From the NCBI RefSeq assembly GCF_004115215.2, contig NC_041751.1, positions 33,185,958 through 33,249,957 on the forward strand: 64,000 bases of DNA. The letters run 5' to 3'. Made by a program: the position numbers and the translations under genes. Each line of letters opens with the position of its first letter. The first letter of the stretch is position 1. Below are positions 54,891 through 64,000 of the stretch, piece by piece. This DNA comes from Ornithorhynchus anatinus (lineage: Eukaryota; Chordata; Mammalia; Monotremata; Ornithorhynchidae). The notes below the pieces were generated by a model. The model did not search any database. It saw nothing but the letters and a program-made list of their open reading frames with translations, and was not told the origin of the DNA.

Positions 54891-57170
54891 AATTCCAAGA
54901 AAGTTGCCTGCCTTCCCAACGAGTCCCAGCGGACCCCCAGAGGGGACGGGGTGTCCCAATTTGGGCAATCCCACACTGATTTTGAGGGTTCTGCCCTGGC
55001 TCCTACAGGCCCACTGGCTCTCCCGCAACACCTCCCTGCTAATAGTGGCAATCCTGACCTTGCCCACTTAGCGGGCCAGGAATTCCCTTCACCAACCTGG
55101 AAAAATTATAATTATAATAATCGTTAAAGGACTTTCTATGTGCCAAGCACTGTTCTAAGTGTTAAAATGGACACCAGACTATCAGGTAGCATAGAGTCCA
55201 TGTCCCAAACGAGTCGCACGGTTTAAGGGGGAGGGAAAAAAGATATTTAAATGGAGCAGGTCAGGGAAACGTAGAAGGGAGTGGAAGAAAAGGAAATGAG
55301 GGGCTTAGTCAGGGAAGACCTCTTGGCGGAGATGTGCCTTCAGTAAGGCTTTGAAGGGGGGGTGGCTAATGATCTATCAGAGATGAAACGCTCCACCACT
55401 TGTCTGCTGGTGTCACCTTGGGAAAGTCACTTTACTTCTCTGTGCCTCAGTTCCCTCATCTGTAAAATGGGGATTAAGACTGTGAGCCCCATGTGGGACA
55501 GGGACCGTGTCCATCCTGATTCCAAGCGCTTAGTACAGTGCTCCGCACATAAAAAGTGCTCCATAAATACTAGCTACTATTGAAATACTATTATCTTCTA
55601 TCTACCCCAGTGCTTAGTATAGTACCAGCCACTTAATAAGCACTTCACAAATGCCAGAAAAGAAAAATGCCATTGATTGATTGAGTCAAGGACCATAGGT
55701 GGTGGGAGTCCATAACAGATTCCCCGATTCCAGAACATCTAGGCCGCAGGAAAGCTGTCTGCCATCGGTATTCCCAACGGGCCCTGATCAAGCCGGGAAA
55801 GGACTCAAACGCCAGCAGCTTGTGAGAGCTGTGGCTTCGACTTCTGGACGAAGCCACGAGGAACCCGAAACCCTTCCATCTCCTGTTTGTCACCTTCCTT
55901 GCCACACTGCTTCTTTATTTTTATTTTTATTTATAAAATGAACACATAACAATGTGCCTTCTGTGCCTGTCACCAATGCTCTCCTCCCTTTGTCTTAGAT
56001 TATGAGGCCCTTGAGAGCTAAGGACCAAGTCTAATACTTATAGAGAGCCACGTCCCCCCTTGTAGAGATCACGGGCCTGGGATCCAGAAAACCTGGGTTC
56101 TAATTCCCGCTCCGCCACTTGTCTGTTGCGTGACCTTGAGCAAGTCACTTCACAACGCGGGGCCTCAGTTCCCTCATCTGTAAAATGGGGATGAAAACTG
56201 TGAGCCCCATGTGGGATATGGACCCAGTGATTAGCTTGTATCTCCCCCAGTGCTTAGTACAGTGCCTGGCACATGGTAAGCGCTTAACAAATACCACCAA
56301 AAAAAAAAAAATCTTGTCCGTGTACTTTTTCCACGTACTTCGCATATGTTAGTCCTTTAAAAATACTATTACTGTTACCGCTGTTCCTCCATGTCAAGCT
56401 CTTTCTCTGTCTCTTTCTCTGCTGTCCCTTGGCCTCACTCTTTTTCCGTCTCTCCTCCTCTTCCTCCTCTCTCTCTGCCTCTGTCCCTTTGTCAATCATT
56501 TAATCATATTTATGGAGCAATTCATATCTGACAATTACCCACTCCTGCTTCAAAGCCTTATTGAAGGCCCATCTCCTTCAAGAAGCCTTCCCTGACTAAG
56601 CCTTCATTTCCTTTTCTTCCACTCCTTTCTGCGTCACCCTGACATGCTCCATTTAATCATCCCCCTCATCCCAACTCCCATAACACTCAAGCCCATATAC
56701 TGTAAGCTCGTGGCCGGCAGGGAATGTGTCCATCCATTGTTATATTGCCCTCTCCCAAGCGCTTAGTACAGTGTTCTGCACACAGTAAGCACTCGATAAA
56801 TAGGATTGAATGAAAAATACATTTATATTAACGTCTGTCTCTCCCTCTAAACTGTAAACTCATTGTGGGCAGGAAATGTGCCTCTACACACAGTAAGCAC
56901 TCAATAAACGTGATCGATTGATTGGTTTGGCATCACTTCTCTGGGCCTCTATTACCTCAACTGTAAAATGGCGCTAAAGACTACGAGCCCCAGGCGGGAC
57001 AGGGACGTTATTTATTTATATTCATGTCTGTCCCGTCTAGACCGTTGGCTGCGTGCAGGGAATGTGTCTCTTGTTTTTACTCACTTGCCTGATATTTACT
57101 CATTTGACTGACTGTAAAATGGGGATCAAGCCTGAGATCCCAATGTGGGACATGGACTACGTCCAACCTG
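54891..57170. repeat. Repeat-rich interval between the V1R cluster and the SCAN-ZNF gene
   Basis: Mon1 pieces at about 55095-55200 (-), 55385-55510 (+) and 56060-56314 (+, followed by poly-A). Antisense L2 3' UTR at about 55290-55365. Sense L2 3' ends at about 56515-56805 and 56815-56925, plus fragments to 57110. 55690-55915 contains no repeat I recognise and no gene. No V1R remnants were found here. Confidence 0.6.
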
Positions 57171-57177
57171 ATAAACT

Positions 57178-57665
57178 CCTATCTACCGTAGCGCTTAGTA
57201 CGGTGCCTGGCTTGTAGTAAATTTATACAAACTTCCTCACTGGGTCTCATTCTCACATCTCCTATCTGCCCCAGCGCTTAGTACAGTGTCTAGCTCATAG
57301 TAAACTTAAATTTCCTCACTGGGCCTCATTCTTGCATGTCCTATCTGCCCCATTGCTTAGTATAGTGTCTGGCTCGTAGTAAACTTAAATACACTTCCTC
57401 ACTGGGCCTCATTCTTGCATCTGCTATGTACCCCAGCGCTTAGTACGGTGTCTAGCTCATAGTAAACTTAAACTGCCTCACCGGGCCTCATTCTCACATC
57501 TCCTATCTACCCCAGGGCTTAGTACAGTGTCTGGCTCTCAGTAAACTTAAACAAACTTGCTCACTGCGCCTCATTCTCGCATCTCCTATCGACCCCAGCG
57601 CTTAGTACGGTGTCTGGCTCATAGTAAGGTGACATAAACCTCCTCACTAGGCCTCATTCTCGCCG
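57178..57665 (+). repeat. Minisatellite from a Mon1 tail, alternating 83/79-bp units
   Basis: Six copies of a unit containing ccccagcgcttagtacagtg, tggctcatagtaaactta and ctcactgggcctcattctc. The cttagta landmarks are at 57194, 57277, 57356, 57439, 57518 and 57601, so spacings are 83, 79, 83, 79 and 83. The two unit lengths differ by about four bases after taaactta. The unit is clearly a piece of Mon1 3' end plus adjoining sequence. Confidence 0.85.
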
Positions 57666-57679
57666 GTCCGCCGGCGACC

Positions 57680-58075
57680 CATGGCCCACGTCCTGCTTCT
57701 GGCCTGGGAGGGCCTCCCTCTTCACCTCCGCCAACCTAAGTCTCTTCCCCTCTTCCAAGCCCTACTGAGAGCTCCCCTCCTCCAGGAGGCCTTCCCAGAT
57801 GGAGCCCTCCCCATCTCCCCTCCTTCTTCTCTTCCCCTCCCCACAGCACTTGCGTCTCTATGCGCCTATTGTTCTTTTTATTTTATTAATGGCGAGTATC
57901 TATCTCTCATTTATTTATATTGACGCTACCGATGCCTGTCCACTTTTGTTTGGTTGTCCCGCCCCTTTAGACACTGGGAGCCCGTTGTGAGGGAGGGATG
58001 GTCCCTGTTGCCCAACTATAGTGTCCGAGGGCTTAGTCTCGTGTTGTGCACACTGTAAGCGCCCCAGAAATACGA
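57680..58075 (+). mobile_element. Sense L2 3' end
   Basis: L2 3' UTR with tgcttctggcctgggagg, tccaggaggccttcccaga, tttatttatattgacgc and a terminal cttagtctcgtgttgtgcac. It ends about 65 bp before the CpG island. Confidence 0.7.
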
Positions 58076-58139
58076 CTGCGCGCCTGAGCGAAGCCCATTT
58101 AATAGTAATTTAAGAAGAGAGGCTGTTTCAGCTGAAGGA

Positions 58140-58690
58140 TGTTGGCTCCCCCCCCCCCAGCCTTTCCCCTTTCCCTCAGGTTCCCTCAGGCGCCGCCATC
58201 TTTGTCCCCTCCCCGAGGGCGGCTCCTTCCCGCCCCGGCCTGGCGCGCGGGCGCCCACGTAGCGCTCGCGCCCCCCCTCCCCCCGCGAGCGCGGGCGCGC
58301 CTTCCCATTGGCTCCGAGTTGCCCGGGGTGGGTGACGTCACCCGGGGGCGGGGCCCTGCCCTCCGCGCCCTCCTCCCCCCTCCGCGGCGGGCAGTCGAGG
58401 GCGGGCGGCGGGAGCGGCCCCCCGGCCTCCCCGGGGGCTCGACCGCCCCCTCGCGGCTCCTCGCGGCGGCCGCGGGAAGGGAAGGGGGCGACCAACGAGA
58501 GCGGAGGCCTCCGGCGGCCTAGAGGGGAGCCGGAAGGGCCGTCCGGGGCGCGGGGAGGGGGAGGCCGCCTTTCCGGCGCGCGCCGTTGGGGGGCTCCGGG
58601 CCGAGGCCGAGGCTGCGGGCGCCGCCCGGACCGGTGAGTGGGCGGTGCGCACCTTGCGCGGACGCTGTGCGGGAGGAGGGGGGGGAAAAT
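58140..58690 (+). promoter_or_regulatory. CpG-island promoter and predicted non-coding exon 1 of the SCAN-ZNF gene
   Basis: About 550 bp of very GC- and CpG-rich, repeat-free sequence. It has an inverted CCAAT box (ATTGG, 58307-58311), a palindromic full cAMP-response element TGACGTCA (58333-58340) and a GC box GGGGGCGGGGC (58344-58354), spaced as in a TATA-less housekeeping promoter. A strong donor, CCG then GTGAGTG, follows at 58634, so a non-coding exon 1 probably ends at 58633. The first coding exon of the SCAN-ZNF gene lies 2.8 kb downstream on the same strand. The island could also drive a minus-strand transcript, but I see no gene for it. Confidence 0.6.
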
Positions 58691-58734
58691 CCACCTTAAT
58701 CACGCCCCCCTTACCGCGTGCTAAGCCCTGCCCT

Positions 58735-60550
58735 AAGCGCTTGGCCCAGCGGGGGAACCCCGCCCCTCCCCCACGCTCACTCTGTGCGAAGCGCTGCGGG
58801 CAGCTCAGCTCCCCCCCCCCCCCACCCCCTTGCGGGCTGCAGAGCCCCGTGCGAAGCGCTCGGAAGTAGCTCAGCGCCATCCAGTTGGTAAACAAGGCCT
58901 TTCCCCACCCACACTGGTGCTTATTGAGCGCCTGCCGGGGGGCAGAGCGCTGTGCGAAGCGCTCAGAGGAGTTCAGCACAACAAAGTTAGCAAACAAGGA
59001 ACTTCCCCCCCCCCCCCCGCTGGTGTTTATCGAGCACTTGATGTGTGCAGAGCGCTGCGCGAAGCGCTTAGGGCAGTTGAGCGTAACGAAGTTGGCCAAC
59101 CAGGCCCTTCCCCACCCCCAGTGGGGTTTATTGAGCGCTTACTCTGTGCAAAGCGCTTAGGGGAGCTCAGCCCAACAAAGTTGGTAAACACGGTCCTTCC
59201 CCACAAATATCGCCATCTATTGAGCGCTTGCTGGGTGCAGAGCACTGTGCGAAGCGCTTAGGGGAGTTCGGCGCAACAGAGTTGGTAAACAAGGCCTTTC
59301 CCCACCCATAGTGGTGCAGAGCACTGTGCGAAGCGCTTAGAGGAGTTGGGCGCAACAAAGTTGGCAAACAAGGAGCTTCCCCACCCAAAGTGGTGTTTCT
59401 TATGCGCTTATTGGGTGTAAAGCACTGTGCGAAGCGCTCGGGGGAGTTCAGCGCAACCAAGTTGGTAAACAAGGCCCTTCCCCACCCACAGTGGTGCCTA
59501 TTGAGCGCCTACCGGGTGCAGAGCACTGTGCGAAGCGCCCAGAGGAGTTCAGCACAACAAAGTTAGCAAACAAGGCCCTTCCCCCCCCACACAGTGGTGT
59601 TTATCGAGCACTTACTGTGTGCAGAGCGCTGTGCGAAGCGCTTCGGGGAGTTCACAACAAAGTTGGTAAACACGGTCCTTCCCCACAAATATCGGTATAT
59701 ACTGAGCGCCTGCTGGGTGCAGAGCACCGTGCGAAGCGCTTAGGGGAGTTGGGCGCAACAAAGTTGGCAAACAAGGACCTTCCCCACCCAAAGTGGTGTT
59801 TCTTAAGTGCTTATTGGGTGTAAAGCGCTGTGTGAAGCGCTTAGGGGAGTTTGGCGCAACAAAGTTGGTAAACAAGGCCCTTCCCCACCCACACTGGTAT
59901 TTATTGAGCTCCCACCGTGCGCCGAGCGCTGTGCAAAGCTCTGAGGGGCGTTCACTTTAACAAAGTTGGTAAACACCATCCTTCCCCACCCACAGTGGTG
60001 GTTATTGAGCGCCTACCCTGTGCAGAGCACTGTGCGAAGCGCTTAAGGGAGTTCAGCGCCACAAACTTGATAAACACCTCCCTTCCCCCCGCCCAAATAT
60101 CAGTATTTATTGAGCGCTTACCGTGTGCAGAGTGCGGGGCAAAGCGCTTAGGGGAGTTCAGCGCAGAAAAGTGGGTAAACCCGGTCCTTCCCCATTCAAA
60201 ATGCTGTTTCTTGAGCGCTTACTGTGTGCAGAGCACTGTGCGAAGCACTTAGGGGAGTTCGACGCACAAAAGTCGGTATGCACATTCCTAGCTCACAAAC
60301 AATGGTATTTATTGAGCGCTTGCAGTGGGAAGCACTGTACGAAGGGCTTGGGAGAGGACAGAATGGCAGAGTGAGCAGACGCGTTCCTTGCCTTCAAACA
60401 GTGATATTTATTGAGCGCTTAGAGTGTGCAGAGCGCTGTACGTAGCGCTTGGGAGAGGACCGTGCAACACTTAGTAGACGCTTTACTTGCCCTCAATCAA
60501 TCCGTGGTATTTATCGGGCACTTACTGTGTGCAGAGCACTGTACTCACCC
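58735..60550 (+). repeat. Minisatellite of about 17 units (~100 bp), derived from an antisense L2 tail
   Basis: Each unit reads roughly as tttattgagcgcttactg, tgcagagcactgtgcgaagc, gcttaggggagttcagcgca, caaagttggtaaacaagg and cccttccccaccca. The gaagcgct landmarks fall at about 58954, 59061, 59150, 59251, 59331, 59431, 59532, 59635, 59733, 59834, 59935, 60035, 60141, 60242, 60341, 60440 and further. Most spacings are 98-107 bp, with one short unit of about 80. The 5' half matches the antisense L2 tail. The ends are less regular than the middle. The array fills most of the predicted first intron of the SCAN-ZNF gene. Open frames here are repeat artefacts. Confidence 0.85.
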
Positions 60551-61310
60551 CCTGATGGCCATTTTACAGCTGAGGTAACAGACCCAGAGAAGTTAAGCGA
60601 CTTGCCCAGAGTCACCCAGCAGACGTGTGGCGGAGCGGGGATTAGAACCCAGGTCCTTGTGCCTCCCAGGCCCGTGCTCCATCCCTTAAACCACGCTGCT
60701 TCTCTAAGCGCTCGCCTCATGCCGAGCGCTGTACTTAGCACCGGGGTAAATACGGAGTAGGAGAGAGAACCGTCGTCGAGTTCCCGTTTTGGCGGTGAGG
60801 AAACTGAGGCGCAGAAAAGTGAAGTGACTTGCCCTAGCTCATCCGGCGGGCGAGTGGCGGGGCCGGGATCGGAACCCGCGACCTCTGACTCCCGAGCCTA
60901 GCGGAAGCACCGACCCCTCCTTAAAGTCCGTCGCCCCCGCAGGCCGTTCGCTCCCCGTTGAGAGGGAACTTGTCTTCCCTCTCTCACGTGAGAAGCAGCG
61001 TGGCTCGGTGGAACGAGCCCCGGCTGGGGAGCCAGAGGTCGCGGGTTCGAATCCCGGCTCCGCCACTCGTCAGCCGGGCGACCGTGGGCGAGTCGCTTCA
61101 CTTCTCCGGGCCTCGGTTCCCTCGCCCGGGAAATGGGCTTGAAGACCGTGAGCCTCACGTGGGACATCCCGATGACCCTGTGTCTACCCCAGCGTTCAGA
61201 GCGGCGCTCTGCACGTAGTAAGCGCTTAACGAATACCAATATCATTGTCTAGAGACCGTTCTGTTGTACTTGCCTCCAGCGCTCCGCACAGAGTAGGCGC
61301 CGACCGATCG
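60545..61310. repeat. Mon1 SINEs in intron 1 of the SCAN-ZNF gene
   Basis: Antisense Mon1 pieces at about 60545-60705 and 60715-60900, a near full-length sense Mon1 at 60989-61247 with unusually many intact CpGs, and a short L2 tail at 61250-61310. Confidence 0.7.
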
Positions 61311-61548
61311 GCACCTCCGGGAGCCCGGCCTCCCGAAGGATCGGAGGCGGCCCGTCGGTCCCTTGGATCTTTGAAAAGCTTCGTTTTCCCTGCCCGGCAG
61401 CCTGGAAGAGCAGCGCCGGGAGAGCCTCCGGAGAGCAGAGGCCGAGAGAGGCGTGGGGCGGGCCGAGCGCCTGCCGCGTGGAGGGCCGTGGACCGAGCGC
61501 TCGGCGGAGCGAAGCCGGAGCCCCCCCCCCGTCCCGGGACGGTGGACG

Positions 61549-61968
61549 ATGACGGCAGAGTCGAGGTGGGAAGCCACCCTGGAGCCTCGGGAGCAGGAGG
61601 GATTTCCGCTGGTGAAAACAGAGGAGGAGGAGGGGCCCTGGGAGGCCGAATCCAGCCCCCACGGAAGCGGCAGGATCTTCCAGCAGCGCTTCCGCCAGTT
61701 CCGCTACCAGGAGGCGTCGGGGCCCCGCGAGGCCCTGGGCCGCCTGCGGGAGCTGTGCCATCTGTGGCTGAGGCCCGACCGGCGCACCAAGGAGCAGATC
61801 CTCGACCTGCTGGTGCTGGAGCAGTTCCTGCTGGTCCTCCCGGAGGAGATCCAGGCCTGGGTGCGGCTCCACCGGCCCGAGAGCGGCGAGGAGGCCGTGG
61901 CCGTGGTGGAGGAGATGCAGGGCGAGCAGAACGAGCCGGGGCAGTGGTTCAGCGAGGAGAAGTTCGTA
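61549..61968 (+). CDS. SCAN-C2H2 zinc-finger gene, coding exon 1 (SCAN domain)
   Basis: Starts at ATG 61549 and encodes 140 residues up to a GTAAGT donor at 61969. Residues of about 21-28 (LVKTEEEE) form the acidic, SUMO-type motif common before SCAN domains. Residues 46-126 are the SCAN domain: [63 protein letters not shown]. Key hydrophobic positions, including the W of QAWV, are kept, so dimerisation is likely. An acceptor CAG at 61398-61400 after a pyrimidine-rich run suggests the exon begins at 61401. The frame stays open upstream and into the intron, which makes a false longer ORF. The product should be a nuclear DNA-binding regulator. I cannot name the orthologue. Confidence 0.88.
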
Positions 61969-62383
61969 GTAAGTGGCCCGGCCCGCGGCCCCCGGGCACC
62001 GCCGTCCATCGAGCGCCCGGGCGGGCCCGGTAGAACGGAGCCGGCGGTCGCGTCGCCTGCCCGCCGAGGGCTCGCGGTCTGCAGGGACGGCGGGTTTTTC
62101 CGCAGACGAGGGGCCGGTTCGGTCGTGGGTGGACCCGGTCGGGAAAGGATGACGACGGGAGCGAGGGGTCCGTTGACGGTCGGATCGTCTCCTCCCGAGC
62201 GCTCGGTACGGTGCTCCGCCCGCAGCGAGCGCTCGGTAAATACGACCGACCGTCCGGGCCCCGGCGCGCCCCCGCCGACTGGGGCGGAGGAGGTGGCCGG
62301 GGTGCCGGGCGGGAGGGCTCGAACCCGTCCGCCGGGCGTCTTCTCACCGTCCCCCCCTTCTCTGTGCCGTTCGCCGCCGCCAG
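61969..62383 (+). other. SCAN-ZNF intron 2 with an L2 tail
   Basis: GT-AG intron of 415 bp. It contains a sense L2 tail at about 62185-62250 (cccgagcgctcggtacggtg, then gctcggtaaatacgaccga) and pyrimidine-rich sequence before the acceptor at 62381-62383. By chance one frame is open across it. Confidence 0.7.
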
Positions 62384-62546
62384 GTCCCGGCCTGCGGGTC
62401 CCGATCGGAAGCGCTCGAGGAAGACACGGAGGCCCCGGGAGCCTCCCAGGAGTCACTCGCCACCTCTCCCCAACCCGGTTCGTCACCGGCGCAGACGGAG
62501 GCGGGATCCCTTCAGCCCGAGATGTCGCTCCACCTCCCCAAACACG
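62384..62546 (+). CDS. SCAN-ZNF gene, coding exon 2 (linker)
   Basis: Phase 0 at its acceptor (cgccgccag, then GTCCCG) and phase 1 at its donor (AAACACG, then GTACTC). It encodes 54 residues plus one base, beginning [20 protein letters not shown] and ending [10 protein letters not shown]. Acidic and Ser/Pro-rich linkers of this size between SCAN and zinc-finger exons are usual in the family. The exon lies in a different frame from the continuous ORF that spans the SCAN exon, so a simple ORF scan hides it. The donor GTACTC is not optimal. Confidence 0.75.

Positions 62547-64000
<1,454 letters not shown>

Noticed and set aside
58016-59875. Pro/Arg-rich proteins across the CpG island and repeat array
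   Set aside because: The frames stay open because of GC-rich and tandem-repeat composition. No domains, and they conflict with the exon 1 and donor model.
58735-60550. CRISPR-like array
   Set aside because: The whole unit repeats with gradual divergence and no unique spacers, in a vertebrate genome. It is a minisatellite.

Overview
This window reads as monotreme genomic DNA, almost certainly platypus (Ornithorhynchus anatinus). Two features point there: dense Mon1 (MIR/CORE-type) SINEs interleaved with L2 3' ends, and a tandem cluster of vomeronasal type-1 receptor (V1R) genes, a family greatly expanded in platypus. No cross-species search was possible, so an echidna origin is not strictly excluded.

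Layout. 1-10.9 kb is a Mon1/L2 mosaic holding an orphan SCAN-domain exon on the minus strand (3723-4085) and a decayed C2H2 zinc-finger pseudogene on the plus strand (about 6590-7690). 10.9-16.1 kb carries two minus-strand V1R loci: one open, with a stop-loss tail, and one frameshifted pseudogene. 24.5-54.9 kb carries seven plus-strand V1R genes, all with open frames. Genes 5 and 6 encode identical proteins and sit in near-identical units of about 4.3 kb. From 57.2 kb on come a SINE-tail minisatellite, a CpG-island promoter (58.14-58.69 kb), a roughly 17-copy minisatellite derived from an L2 tail, and the first coding exons of a SCAN-C2H2 zinc-finger gene that runs off the right edge.

Main result. 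Each of the nine V1R loci, including the pseudogene and the two on the opposite strand, has one copy of a conserved non-coding module 1.0-5 kb upstream, always in the gene's own orientation. The module contains an Olf/EBF-like core (CCCCNNGGGA), usually a homeodomain-type TAAT a few bases upstream, a TATA-like GATAAAT about 30 bp downstream, and in eight of nine loci a GTGAGTA splice donor about 80 bp further on. A splice acceptor lies 32-38 bp before the ATG in eight of nine. I infer a shared two-exon design: a short non-coding exon 1 with a sensory-neuron promoter, an intron of 0.9-4.8 kb filled with SINEs and L2, and a single coding exon. The pseudogene has lost the reading frame, the acceptor and probably the donor.

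The array also shows concerted evolution: a shared 1.1-kb deletion defining units 5-7, a 93-bp patch of high divergence inside otherwise near-identical units, and receptors that look mosaic between N- and C-terminal halves.
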